DNA from: JADJOY01 sp046331705 [NCBI: bacterium]
GTDB lineage: Bacteria; JADJOY01
DNA: 41,812 bases
Assembly: GCA_046331705.1 (NCBI GenBank)
Contig: JAXLQJ010000060.1
Coordinates: 1-41,812, forward strand
Reading direction: 5' to 3'
The notes under the pieces were generated by a model. That model saw only the letters and a list, made by a program, of their open reading frames with translations, did no database searches and was not told where the DNA came from. The stretch's first letter is position 1; every line of letters starts with the position of its first letter. Positions 27,597 through 36,092 of the stretch are shown here, one piece after another. The translations under genes were made by a program, and so were the position numbers.

Positions 27597-28896
27597 GGGG
27601 CTTCCCTCGACTCGGCGCGGCGGTGAGCGGCAACACCACTCGGAACTCGGCGCCGCCGTCCGGATGGTTGCGCGCTTCGATCACGCCGCCGTGATAGCGG
27701 ACGATGCCGTAGCTGACGGAGAGGCCGAGGCCAGTGCCCTGCCCCGGCGGCTTGGTGGTGAAGAAAGGCTCGAAGAGACGGGCCGCGGCGTCGTCGGGAA
27801 AGCCGGGGCCGCTGTCGCGAACCACGGCCTCCACCCACGGCCCCGCCACCTCGCGCTGCAGACCGCGCGGCGGATCGGTGCGCTCGCGTGTGCTGAGCCA
27901 GATGTGGCCGCGCTCGCCGACGGCGTCGAGGGCATTCGCCAGCAGGTTCACGAACACTTGGTTGATCTCGCCGCCGCGCCCCAGGACTCGCGGCAAGCGC
28001 GCGTAGTCGCGGTGCACCTCGACCCCCTCACCGATGCGATGGCTCACGAAGGTAACCGCCGCCTCCAGATTCTCCACGAGATCGATGGTGTGCAGGGTGG
28101 CCTCGCCGGGTCGCGCGAAGCGGCGCAGCCGCTCGATGATCTCGCGGGTGCGCTCGGTGCCGACGCGACAGCCGTCGAGCAGCCGATCCACGCGCCGCGC
28201 CAGGCGCTCGATCTCGGCCAGCGTCTCGGCGCGCGCGGCGGCGTCGCGGATGCGCTCGGCCTGCGTGCGTGCCACCGTCTCCAGCGCCTCGAGCGCCTCG
28301 CCGAGAACGCGCACGTTCGAGTACACGAAGCCCATCGGGTTGTTGATCTCGTGGGCGACCCCCGCGACCATCTCGCCCAGCGCCGCCATCTTGCCGGCGT
28401 GGACGAGCTGGTGCTGCGCCTCCTCCAGATCGGCCTTGGCGCGCCCGAGCGCCGCGTTGCTCTCGGCCAAGCTCGCGTTGCGCCGTTCCAGCTCGTCGAG
28501 GGTGGCGCGATTGGCGAGCCGCAGCCGGCGATGCTGCAGCGCGCGTCCGATCGCGATCAGCACCCGATCGAGCGGCACCAGCGGTTTCTCGATGAAGTCG
28601 TAGGCCCCCAGCCGGACCGCGGCGATCAGGTCGGGCATCGTCCCCTGACCCGAGACGATGATGCACGGCACGTCGGGCCATTGCCGTCCCACGCGCTCGA
28701 GCAGCTCGAGCCCCGACATGCGGGCCATGCGCAGATCGGTGAGCACCACGTCGATGGCCTCGGCGCCCAGCACCGCGAGCGCCTCGACGCCGTCGGCCGC
28801 GCCGCGCACCGCGAATCCCTCGTCCGTCAGGTAGTCGACGAGCGCCTCGCGGTTGGCCGCCTCGTCCTCGACGACCAGCACGTGCGCCGGCGTCAC
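27580..28896 (-). CDS. Receiver-histidine kinase fusion
   Basis: A 438-residue soluble protein with an N-terminal receiver (VVEDE, phospho-acceptor Asp54 in LTDLRMARM, EKPL) and a coiled-coil stretch (130-170). A histidine kinase core follows with H-box VAHEINNPMG (His182), NLLANALDAVGE, DSGPGFPDD, TTKPPGQGTGLGLSVSYGI and a C-terminal HATPase. No transmembrane segment, so it acts in the cytoplasm downstream of another kinase. The usual Pro after the phospho-acceptor motif is Ala. GTG 28896 overlaps the stop of the stand-alone receiver gene (GTGA). It is the natural donor for the sigma-54 activator, whose start lies within its 3' end. Confidence 0.93.
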   Translation of the reverse strand: MTPAHVLVVEDEAANREALVDYLTDEGFAVRGAADGVEALAVLGAEAIDVVLTDLRMARMSGLELLERVGRQWPDVPCIIVSGQGTMPDLIAAVRLGAYDFIEKPLVPLDRVLIAIGRALQHRRLRLANRATLDELERRNASLAESNAALGRAKADLEEAQHQLVHAGKMAALGEMVAGVAHEINNPMGFVYSNVRVLGEALEALETVARTQAERIRDAAARAETLAEIERLARRVDRLLDGCRVGTERTREIIERLRRFARPGEATLHTIDLVENLEAAVTFVSHRIGEGVEVHRDYARLPRVLGRGGEINQVFVNLLANALDAVGERGHIWLSTRERTDPPRGLQREVAGPWVEAVVRDSGPGFPDDAAARLFEPFFTTKPPGQGTGLGLSVSYGIVRYHGGVIEARNHPDGGAEFRVVLPLTAAPSRGKPRVESA

Positions 28897-29273
28897 GTCG
28901 AGCCCTCGCCCAGCAAGCGCCGCACCTTCTGCGCCAGCGTCCCGAGCTCGTACGGCTTGACCAGCGTGTCCTCGGGACCGATCCCGATCGCACGCAGCGA
29001 TCGGCCGGGCACGAAGTCGGGAGAGCCGGTGATGATGAGCAGCTTGGTGTCGGGAGCCAGCGCGCGCAGCTCGAGCGCGAGCTCCGTGCCGCTCATCCCG
29101 GGCATGCGCAGATCCAGGATGCAAAGCCCGAAGCGCTCGGCGCGCGCCAGCTCGATGGCCTCGGGTCCACCTGCCGCCGACACCACGCGGTACCCCTCGT
29201 CCTCGAGGAAATCGACCACCGCGTCGCGCACCGGTCGCTCGTCGTCCACCACCAGGATCCGCGTCTCGCTCAT
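28893..29273 (-). CDS. Stand-alone response-regulator receiver
   Basis: A 126-residue single receiver domain: VVDDE at the N-terminus, phospho-acceptor Asp54 (LDLRMPGMSG), the Thr in IITGS and the Lys in LVKPYE. No output domain. Such proteins shuttle phosphate or bind a target. Its ATG overlaps the stop of the membrane kinase gene (ATGA) and its stop overlaps the start of the receiver-kinase gene (GTGA), placing it between two kinases in a phosphorelay. Confidence 0.94.
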   Translation of the reverse strand: MSETRILVVDDERPVRDAVVDFLEDEGYRVVSAAGGPEAIELARAERFGLCILDLRMPGMSGTELALELRALAPDTKLLIITGSPDFVPGRSLRAIGIGPEDTLVKPYELGTLAQKVRRLLGEGST

Positions 29274-31687
29274 GTGGCCTCTCGCACGGGCAGCTCGATC
29301 ACGAAGCGCGCGCCGCCCTCGGCGCCGTCCTCCACCCACATTCGCCCGCCGTGCCCCTCGGTCACGATCAGGTAGCTGATCGAGAGCCCGAGCCCGGTCC
29401 CTTCGCCGATGTCCTTGGTCGTGTAGAAGGGCTCGAAGATGTGCTCGCGCGCGGCTGCGGGGATGCCGGGGCCGTTGTCCTCGACCTCGATCCGCACCTG
29501 CTCGTCGCCGCCGCGCGCACGACAGCGCAAGCGGGGCAGGAACGCCGGCTCGGCCTGACGCCGCGCGAACAGCGCCTGCGCCGCGTTGTTCACCAGGTTG
29601 AGCAGCACCTGCTCGATGCGCTGGGTGTTGCAGCGGATGCGCGGCACGTCGCCCGCGACATCGACGGCGACGTCGATGTCGCGGAAGTCGTGGCGCTTCT
29701 CGAGGTCGAAGGCGGCCCGCGCCAGGAGCAGCGTGTTCTCGATCAACGCCCGCGGATCGGCCTCGACGTGCTTCTCGCCCCGCGCCGAGAAGTCGCCGAG
29801 CGTCTTCACGATGCCGTCGGCGCGCAGCCCGCACTCGCGGATCACCGACACGTAGTGCGGGATCTTCTGGGAATCGAGGAAGCGCTCGAACCGCTCGATG
29901 GCCTCCACCTCGAGTCCCGCTTCCAGCATGCGGCTGCGCGCCAGCGGCGAGCTGGGGTGGAGCCGCCGCTCCAGGTTGTGCAGGTTCCAGAGGATGCCGG
30001 CGAGCGGATTCTTGATCTCGTGGGCCATGTTGGCGGCCAAGCGGCCGATCATCGCCATCTTCTCGGCGTGCACCATCATCCGTTCGATCTGCTCCTCCGA
30101 CGTCACGTCCTCGCTCGAGAGCACCACCCCGCCGGCCTCGCCGCTGGCGCCCAGCACGGGGAAGAGCGAGACGCGACGGATGCCGGTCTCGCCGCCGGCG
30201 AGCGCGTAGCTCTCGCGGGCGCCGCGGATCGGCTCGCCCTCGGCGAGCACCCGCGCGACGGCCTCGCGGTGCCGCGCCAGCTCGGGAACGCGCGCGAAGA
30301 GATCCGCGCCCACCATGTCGCGCCGGGACTGACCGGTCTGGCGCTCGGCGGCGTGGTTCCACTGCAGGACGCGGCCCTCTCGATCGATGACCATCACCGC
30401 TGCCGGGGTACTCTCGATCACGTTCTCGAGGGTGGTCTTGAGCCGGAGCGATTCCTCGAGCTGCGACGCGAGCTCGGCGCGGCTGCCACGCAGCGCGCGC
30501 ACCATCTCGTTGAAGGCGCGCGCCACGCGGCCGATCTCGTCGGCGGGCCCCTCCGCGACCTCGGCGCGCAGATCGCCTTCGCCGGCGCGGCTCATCGCCT
30601 CGGCGAGATCGCTGAGCGGACGCGTCGCCCAGCCCAGGCCCCACAAGCACGCGGCGCTCACCACCACCGTGAGCGCCGCCGTGAGCACGTAGATGTCGCC
30701 GGGAAAGAGCGAGCTCGCGAACCGCCCGCGGGAGGGAGGCGTGGCGAGGAGCAGGCTCCAGCCGAGCGCGCGAATGCGGCGCGGCTCGAGCGCGGGAACC
30801 GTGAGCGCCACCACCCGGCCGTCGACGTTCCCCGCGCGCACCGCCGAGCCCGCATGCGCCGGCGCGAGGCGCGCGGCGAGACGCCCCGCATCGCGAGCCA
30901 GCGCGCCGAGCAGCGCGCGCGCGGCGTCGGCGCCCAGATCGCCGCCGCGGGTCGACAGGAACGGCGTGCCGGAGGCGTCCGCCAGCATCACGCTCACCGG
31001 CGCGTCGCGGCGCGCGCGCTCGAGCTCGGCGGCGATCGCGTCGCGCCCGAGATCGAGAACCAGCACGCCGATCTCGCTGGCCCGTGCGTCGGGCTCGCCG
31101 GCGTCGACGACGGTCGCGTAGCGCACGGCGTCCGCGGTCGGCTCGGCGGGAGTCTCTCGTCCCAGCTCGCCGGCATCCGATGCGCTGAGCAGCCGCGCTC
31201 CGGTGGCGACCAACCCGCGGGCGTAATCCGTGCCTTCTCCGCACGGCGGCGAGGGAACGCACTTGAGCACCGACACCGACCAGGGTTCCGCCGCCGCCGC
31301 GCGCCGCGCCGTGAGATAGGCCACCGCCCGATAGTGCGGCGCCTTGGCGCGGAAATCCGCCAGGAAGCGCTGCAGATCGCCCGAGCGCTCCGTGGCCTCG
31401 GCCTCGAGGTGGCTGCGCTCCCAGAAGATGGCGTCGTGGAAATCCGCGGCGCGCGAGAGCGTCAGCAGATCGCGCGACGGATCGTCGAGCAGCTTCTCGA
31501 TGCCATCGAGCGTCTCCACCAGGATGAGCGACGCCTCGTTCTGGAAGCGCAGCGCCGACTCCCGGTCCGCGGTGCACTTGCTCATGAGCGCGAGACTCGA
31601 GAGCACCGCGGGAAAGATGCCCAGGTAGAGCTTCTGCCGCAGCGTGAGCGACGCGCGACCCGCGGCGCGGCCGGCGGTCGGGCTCAT
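29270..31687 (-). CDS. Membrane sensor histidine kinase with periplasmic domain, HAMP and PAS
   Basis: An 805-residue kinase. Helix 1 (about 20-37) and helix 2 (about 325-347, YVLTAALTVVVSAACLW) enclose a periplasmic sensor domain of nearly 290 residues that includes a cysteine pair in KCVPSPPC. A HAMP domain, a PAS domain (ENVIESTPAAVMVIDREG), a HisKA with MAHEIKNPLAG (His556) and a HATPase (NLVNNAAQAL, DNGPGIP, GTGLGLSIS) follow. ATG 31687 overlaps the stop of the substrate-binding-protein gene (ATGA). That linkage suggests the periplasmic domain reads the binding protein, which has no transporter here. Confidence 0.93.
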   Translation of the reverse strand: MSPTAGRAAGRASLTLRQKLYLGIFPAVLSSLALMSKCTADRESALRFQNEASLILVETLDGIEKLLDDPSRDLLTLSRAADFHDAIFWERSHLEAEATERSGDLQRFLADFRAKAPHYRAVAYLTARRAAAAEPWSVSVLKCVPSPPCGEGTDYARGLVATGARLLSASDAGELGRETPAEPTADAVRYATVVDAGEPDARASEIGVLVLDLGRDAIAAELERARRDAPVSVMLADASGTPFLSTRGGDLGADAARALLGALARDAGRLAARLAPAHAGSAVRAGNVDGRVVALTVPALEPRRIRALGWSLLLATPPSRGRFASSLFPGDIYVLTAALTVVVSAACLWGLGWATRPLSDLAEAMSRAGEGDLRAEVAEGPADEIGRVARAFNEMVRALRGSRAELASQLEESLRLKTTLENVIESTPAAVMVIDREGRVLQWNHAAERQTGQSRRDMVGADLFARVPELARHREAVARVLAEGEPIRGARESYALAGGETGIRRVSLFPVLGASGEAGGVVLSSEDVTSEEQIERMMVHAEKMAMIGRLAANMAHEIKNPLAGILWNLHNLERRLHPSSPLARSRMLEAGLEVEAIERFERFLDSQKIPHYVSVIRECGLRADGIVKTLGDFSARGEKHVEADPRALIENTLLLARAAFDLEKRHDFRDIDVAVDVAGDVPRIRCNTQRIEQVLLNLVNNAAQALFARRQAEPAFLPRLRCRARGGDEQVRIEVEDNGPGIPAAAREHIFEPFYTTKDIGEGTGLGLSISYLIVTEGHGGRMWVEDGAEGGARFVIELPVREAT

Positions 31688-32637
31688 CGATAGCGCTCCT
31701 CGAGCGCTCGCACCCGTTCGTCGGGGATGCCGAGCTCGCGGGCGACCACCGGATCGATCACGACCTGCGGCTTCACCTCGATCGCCGGCAAGCGCGCGAG
31801 CGGCTCGCCAGCGAGGAAACGCGCCGCCAGCTCGCCGAGCGCGCGCCCGGTATCGACGGTGCGCAGGTTGAGCGCGACCAGCACCCCGTCCCGGACGATC
31901 TCGGCGCTGTGCACCATCAGCGCCACGTGCGAGCGCCGCGCCAGCGCGGCCAGCGCCGGCATGACCTGCCGGTTGATGAGCATCGAGTCGAGCGGCAGCC
32001 ACAGCGCTTCCACGTCCTCGAGATAGCGAGTGACGCGGCCGGTCACCTCCGCCCGCGACTCGACCCGGATGGGCTCGATCCTGAGGCCGAGCGTGGCGGC
32101 GGCATCCTCCGCCTCGCGCAACGCGGTGGCGCTGTTGGCTGCCGTGTAGGGCACGCCGATCGCCCGCAATCCCGGCACCAGCGCCTTGAGCTCGCGAAGC
32201 TGGACCGCGACCGGCACCGTCTGCGGTACGCCGCGGATCGTGGGGCCGCCAAGCTCGCGCGGATCGAGCACCATCGCGTAGAGGATGGGCGTGCCCTCGA
32301 AGCGTTGCTGGGCGAACTCCGAGGCTCGAATGCCGAGCGTCAGGATGAGCGCCGGGTTCGCCGCGCGTACGGACTCGACGAAGGCGGACTCGTCGTCGCC
32401 GTCGCCGGGCAGCACGCGTTCCTCGGGGCGAAAGCCGAGCCGCGCGGCGACGCCGTCGAGAACCTCGTCGTAGAGCGCGAGCGCGCCGCTCTTGAGCGCG
32501 AGCACGCGCGGATGCGGCGCGACCGAGTCGGCGGCGTGCGCAGACACGCCCACCGCGAGCAGCGCGCACGCCCACGCGAGGCCGGCGGCGAAGCGCCGCG
32601 CCGCGCGTGCGCGCTCAGTACCGCAGCGTGATCTCAC
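31684..32637 (-). CDS. ABC-type (TrpX-like) periplasmic substrate-binding protein
   Basis: About 317 residues with a signal peptide (hydrophobic core LAWACALLAVG, cut after SAHA). The body matches the ABC_sub_bind family (PF04392 type): ALILTLGIRASEFA, TPILYAMVLDP, GVPQTVPVAVQLRELK and PGLRAIGVPYT. No permease or ATPase gene accompanies it. The start is uncertain: GTG 32637 is the first start codon giving a whole signal peptide and makes the gene overlap the receptor gene by 23 bases. The overlap with the kinase start (ATGA) makes a sensory rather than transport role likely. Ligand unknown; relatives bind amino acids or small organic molecules. Confidence 0.85.
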   Translation of the reverse strand: MRSRCGTERARAARRFAAGLAWACALLAVGVSAHAADSVAPHPRVLALKSGALALYDEVLDGVAARLGFRPEERVLPGDGDDESAFVESVRAANPALILTLGIRASEFAQQRFEGTPILYAMVLDPRELGGPTIRGVPQTVPVAVQLRELKALVPGLRAIGVPYTAANSATALREAEDAAATLGLRIEPIRVESRAEVTGRVTRYLEDVEALWLPLDSMLINRQVMPALAALARRSHVALMVHSAEIVRDGVLVALNLRTVDTGRALGELAARFLAGEPLARLPAIEVKPQVVIDPVVARELGIPDERVRALEERYR

Positions 32638-34840
32638 CCGTGAAGATCCGGTTGCCGCGGCCCCAGGCAGGAAGCGGCTCGTCGAGGAGGTTCCAGCCCG
32701 CGATCGCCACGTCGAGCGCGCACGGGATCGCTTCCCACGCGAGCCGCGCGTTGAGCATCCGCGTCTCCGGCACGGTGGTGAAGTCGCGCAAGCCGGGCAC
32801 GAGATCGTCGAGGCGGATCTCGCGGCCCAGGAACGGGAACGCCGACGGCAACGTGTTGCGGACGTCGGAGGTGGCTTGGTAGAGGACGTTGAACGAGAAG
32901 CCACGCAGGAACGGCGCGGGAATCGCGCCCTTGCGGAAATCGAGCGTCAGCCCGACCGAGCCGCGATGACGACGGATCGTGTCGCCGAGCTCGGTGCCCG
33001 GGGCCCGGTTGGCCGCGTTCTGATCGTCGAACGGGTACGCGAGCCCGTAGGTCGCCGCGAGGCTCAACCAGTCGAGCGCGGCCCAGTCGAGCGCGTACTC
33101 GACGCCCACGACCGAGTAGCCGCCGTCGTAGGAGATGGGCAAGCCGAAGGTGAACGGGCTCGCGTCGCCGTCGTCGTCGAGGGTCGAGCCCGCGCCGGGC
33201 AGGTTCCGGACCCGCTCCCAGTACACCTCGGCGCTCGCCGAGAGCCGCGGACGGGGGAAACGCCCGCGCCAGCCGAGCTCGGCGGCCCACAGCTCGGGAG
33301 GCGGCGCATGGGGATCGCCGCGGACGCTCAGGCTCACCTCGCGCAACAGCGCGAGGTCGAACGGCGGTGTCGCGTTCGGTAGACCGAGCGGCGTGACCGG
33401 CAGCGCGCCGCCCAGCTCGTAGCTGGTGGGAAACGAGACGCCGCGCGCCACGCTGAGCCGGAAGCTCTGCTGCTCCTCGACGGGCTCCCACACGATGCTG
33501 CCGCTCGGCAGCAGCTCGAAACCTGCGGGGTGCAGGCCCTCGGCGCGCAAGCCACCGCGGATCGCGACGCTCTTGCCCAGCCGACACTCGTCCGAGAGGT
33601 AGCCTCCGACGGTGCGAATGGTCGGCTCCGCGGAGCGGGCCAGCACCTCGCCGCGACCCTCGGCCCAGCGGAACGAGGTCCCCACCAGCAGGTCCTGTGG
33701 GCAGCCGAGGTCGAGCTCGACCTCGTGACGCAGCTCGCTCGACAGGTTGTGCGAGCCGGTGAAGAGCCGGCCTTGCGGATCGACCGGATCGCGATCGGTG
33801 AGCGCCGCCTGATTCACGGCGCGGCCGGTGTATCCCTCCCACGACGCCTGCGCGGTGGTGGTGCCCGCGAACCAGTCGCGCTCGTGGCGAACCAGCACGC
33901 TGCCGTCGGTGATGTCGCGGCTCTCGATCGGCACGAACACGTAGCCGTCGTATTGCCCGGCGACGTAGCTCGCGATCGCCTCCCAGCGTCCGCCCGAGCC
34001 CCGATCCCACTCGGCACGCCACGAGCTCTTGAACAGATCCTCGCCGACGTCGTTGTGGTCGCCTTCGAGCTGCGCGACGAGCTTGCCTTCGGCGTTCTGG
34101 GTGTCGGGGCGCAGCTCGGCTTGGTACCCATAGCTCACCATGAGCTTGTTCGCGATCGGCCCCAGCTCGAAGCCCTGCACCGCGACACCGTCGCCGAGCG
34201 CCGTCGGTCCGCCGCCGCGCAGGTGCACGAGCGTGCCTTGCGCTCGCGACGGCGCACGCGTGGTGATGTCGATGAGCAGATTGAGGCCGCCCGATCCGTA
34301 GATGGCGGTATCCGGCCCGCGCACCACCTCGATGCGCTCGATGTCCTCGAGCGCCACCGGCATGGAGGCGAAGCTCGGCGTTCCGCCCAACGACTCGTCG
34401 CGCAGCGGGCGTCCATCGAGATAGACCTCGACGAAGGGCAGGAACGCGAGGATGCCGGTGCCAACGCCGCGCGCGTCGTCGATGTAGGTCTCGGCAAGGC
34501 TGCGCACCGTGAGCGTGAGCCCGGGGACGGTGCGGAAGAGCTCGCCGAGGTTGCGAGCTCCCGAAGCGGCGATGTCGTCGGCCGTGAGCACGGTCACGGC
34601 GGTGGGCGCGCGGAAGAGGCGCTCACGCCGGCGCGACGGCGCCCGCACGTAGTGGCGTTCCTCCTCGGACTTGAGCCAGCACTCGAGCTCGTCGAGGGGA
34701 TCGCTCGAGGTCCCGCACGCGAGCTCGTCGCTCGCGCTCTCGGGCGCCGGGCACGACTCGGAAGCGCGCGCCGAACCGCCGCACACGCAGCCGACGGTCA
34801 CTACCAGGAGCAGGGCGCTGGCCGCGGATCGTGGGCGCAC
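32615..34840 (-). CDS. TonB-dependent outer-membrane receptor
   Basis: A 741-residue receptor: a signal peptide (about 1-27), a short Cys-containing N-terminal stretch, a plug domain (about 75-190: APTAVTVLTADDIAASGA, LGELFRTVPGL, VEVYLDGRPL, IERIEVVRGPDTAIYG) and a beta-barrel ending in the aromatic C-terminus EITLRY. It imports or senses a ligand across the outer membrane using TonB energy. No TonB/ExbB/ExbD genes here. The start is GTG 34840. A promoter-like pair lies 40-67 bases upstream. The downstream binding-protein gene overlaps its 3' end, making it part of the signalling locus rather than a stand-alone transporter. Confidence 0.93.
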   Translation of the reverse strand: MRPRSAASALLLVVTVGCVCGGSARASESCPAPESASDELACGTSSDPLDELECWLKSEEERHYVRAPSRRRERLFRAPTAVTVLTADDIAASGARNLGELFRTVPGLTLTVRSLAETYIDDARGVGTGILAFLPFVEVYLDGRPLRDESLGGTPSFASMPVALEDIERIEVVRGPDTAIYGSGGLNLLIDITTRAPSRAQGTLVHLRGGGPTALGDGVAVQGFELGPIANKLMVSYGYQAELRPDTQNAEGKLVAQLEGDHNDVGEDLFKSSWRAEWDRGSGGRWEAIASYVAGQYDGYVFVPIESRDITDGSVLVRHERDWFAGTTTAQASWEGYTGRAVNQAALTDRDPVDPQGRLFTGSHNLSSELRHEVELDLGCPQDLLVGTSFRWAEGRGEVLARSAEPTIRTVGGYLSDECRLGKSVAIRGGLRAEGLHPAGFELLPSGSIVWEPVEEQQSFRLSVARGVSFPTSYELGGALPVTPLGLPNATPPFDLALLREVSLSVRGDPHAPPPELWAAELGWRGRFPRPRLSASAEVYWERVRNLPGAGSTLDDDGDASPFTFGLPISYDGGYSVVGVEYALDWAALDWLSLAATYGLAYPFDDQNAANRAPGTELGDTIRRHRGSVGLTLDFRKGAIPAPFLRGFSFNVLYQATSDVRNTLPSAFPFLGREIRLDDLVPGLRDFTTVPETRMLNARLAWEAIPCALDVAIAGWNLLDEPLPAWGRGNRIFTGEITLRY

Positions 34841-34879
34841 GGTGGGTCGCTCGCCTCGGAGGAACGCGGGAGGCGGCGG

Positions 34880-34907
34880 ATTATCTCACGGGCATTCGCG
34901 AAGTGAA
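34880..34907 (-). promoter_or_regulatory. Candidate sigma-70 promoter before the TonB receptor
   Basis: On the minus strand, TTCACT (34907-34902), a 16-base spacer and GATAAT (34885-34880), 39 bases before the receptor's GTG. It sits in the 99-base gap between the receiver gene and the receptor and could give basal expression of the sensory genes apart from the sigma-54 promoter. Confidence 0.45.
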
Positions 34908-34939
34908 CCGGCGCGGGACGCGAGCGAGACGCGCGCGGA

Positions 34940-35344
34940 TCAGACCGGGCAAAGACCGTGGACGCGACTCAGGAAGGCGGCGACGTCGAACGGCTTGTGG
35001 AAGCACGCACCGACGCCCTCGCACGCCAGCACCTCGTCGGAGACGTGGGGCCGGGCGGTGATCAGCGCCACCGCGACGCCCTCGGTGGCGTGGCGCTGGC
35101 GCAGGATTCGAAGCAGCGACATGCCGTCCATGTCCGGCATCATGAGGTCGAGAAGCAAGAGGTCGAAGCAGGCGCCGTCCGCGGCCCGCAGCGCGTCGCG
35201 GGCCCCGTACACCTTGACGACGTCGTAGCCGTCGTCGATCAGGATCTCTTCCAGCGCATCGGCCACGGGGCGATCGTCGTCGACCAGCAGCACCCGGGGG
35301 CGGGCGCGCTGCTCGGCGCGAGCCGAGCGCTCGGGGGGCGCCAT
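34940..35344 (-). CDS. Stand-alone response-regulator receiver
   Basis: A 134-residue receiver with an Ala/Arg-rich first 16 residues, then LLVDDDRPV, phospho-acceptor Asp66 (LLDLMMPDMDG), the Thr in LITARPH and Lys117 (FHKPFD). No output domain. It starts five bases after the stop of the HEAT-repeat gene and lies 99 bases before the receptor gene on the same strand, so it belongs to the same transcript if the sigma-54 promoter at 35764-35780 is real. It may be a phosphate sink or adaptor in the relay. Confidence 0.92.
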   Translation of the reverse strand: MAPPERSARAEQRARPRVLLVDDDRPVADALEEILIDDGYDVVKVYGARDALRAADGACFDLLLLDLMMPDMDGMSLLRILRQRHATEGVAVALITARPHVSDEVLACEGVGACFHKPFDVAAFLSRVHGLCPV

Positions 35345-35349
35345 CGAGG

Positions 35350-35709
35350 TCAGCGGGCGTGGTCCGCCCAGCCGGCGGAATCACGCCGCGAGGCCGCCGC
35401 GAGGAAGCCGTGGAGCGCTTCGTCGCGCACCTCGGCATCGGAATCGTCGAGGACGAGCGACAGCACGGGCACGGCCTCCTCGACGCGCTGGCTCAGGTCC
35501 GCCAGCGTCGCCACCGACCAGCGGCGCAGCTCGGGATCGCCGTGCTCGAGCGCGTCGCGCAGGAACGGGATGGCGTCGGGCCCCATCTCGGCGACGCGTC
35601 GGCGAGCATCCACGTCACCGCTCGCCGCGTTGCGAATGACTCGAGAGGCCTCGGCAACGCGAGGCCGGGCGCGATTCGTCCGATGGGTGAGCCAATCTGT
35701 CAGCTTCAC
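35350..35709 (-). CDS. Small HEAT-repeat protein
   Basis: A 119-residue protein with two or three HEAT/PBS-lyase-type helical repeats: IPFLRDALEHGDPELRRWSV, then VPVLSLVLDDSDAEVRDEAL. Such repeats are protein-binding scaffolds. No signal peptide. GTG 35709 is preceded by a strong AAGGGGGGAT ribosome site about six bases away; the longer open frame upstream is the shadow of another gene. It is the first gene after the sigma-54 promoter and is followed five bases later by the receiver gene, so a role in binding a signalling component of the locus is a reasonable guess. Confidence 0.8.
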   Translation of the reverse strand: MKLTDWLTHRTNRARPRVAEASRVIRNAASGDVDARRRVAEMGPDAIPFLRDALEHGDPELRRWSVATLADLSQRVEEAVPVLSLVLDDSDAEVRDEALHGFLAAASRRDSAGWADHAR

Positions 35710-36092
35710 GACGATCCCCCCTTGGCGAGGATGCTCAGCCCTCGCTCGCCTGCAGGGATTCGAAGCAAGGGACGAGCCAAGCAGTAACCGCGGGTTCACC
35801 AGCGCTTTCTCGAATGAAATCAGGGTGTCGCTGGGTGTCGACAGTACACAGCCGTAGCGCCCGCCAACGAGCGTACGCACTTCTGCCCGGCTGCCTCCGA
35901 CAACTTGGCCAAGCATCGGCAAAACGAGCCGGTTCCTCGCCGGCGCGGACGAGGTCGCGCGCCCGCGTGAGACCGCGACCGCGAGGCTGCGCGGAGGCCC
36001 GTCCGAGCGCACCCGCGCGATCGGTCGCGAGCGAGCCGCAGACCTCGCCCGCGCGCTTCTGACGGGATTCTTGCGCGCGCTGCGGCGCGGCG
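35710..36092. other. 383-base intergenic region with sigma-54 promoter and possible activator site
   Basis: Between the HEAT gene start and the dienelactone hydrolase stop. Apart from the promoter at 35764-35780 it holds a direct repeat of GGGTGTCG at 35823-35830 and 35833-35840, spaced exactly ten bases (one helical turn), the second merging into the palindrome TGTCGACA (35836-35843). Lying 45-65 bases upstream of the -24 element, this could be an enhancer site for the NtrC-class activator. Open frames here look non-coding. The rest (35850-36092) shows nothing I can name. Confidence 0.4.
35764..35780 (-). promoter_or_regulatory. Near-consensus sigma-54 (-24/-12) promoter
   Basis: Minus strand, 35780 down to 35764: TTGGCTCGTCCCTTGCT. 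The consensus is YTGGCACG-N4-TTGCW, so one core base differs (T for A), and GG and GC are exactly ten bases apart. Transcription would start near 35753, 44 bases before the GTG of the HEAT gene. It is the only such element I found in the non-coding gaps. Confidence 0.65.

Noticed and set aside
31684-32637. The binding protein as part of a nutrient ABC transporter
   Set aside because: No permease or ATPase gene lies within this locus; the only ABC system in the window is a LolD/MacB-type exporter 14 kb away, which does not use such proteins.
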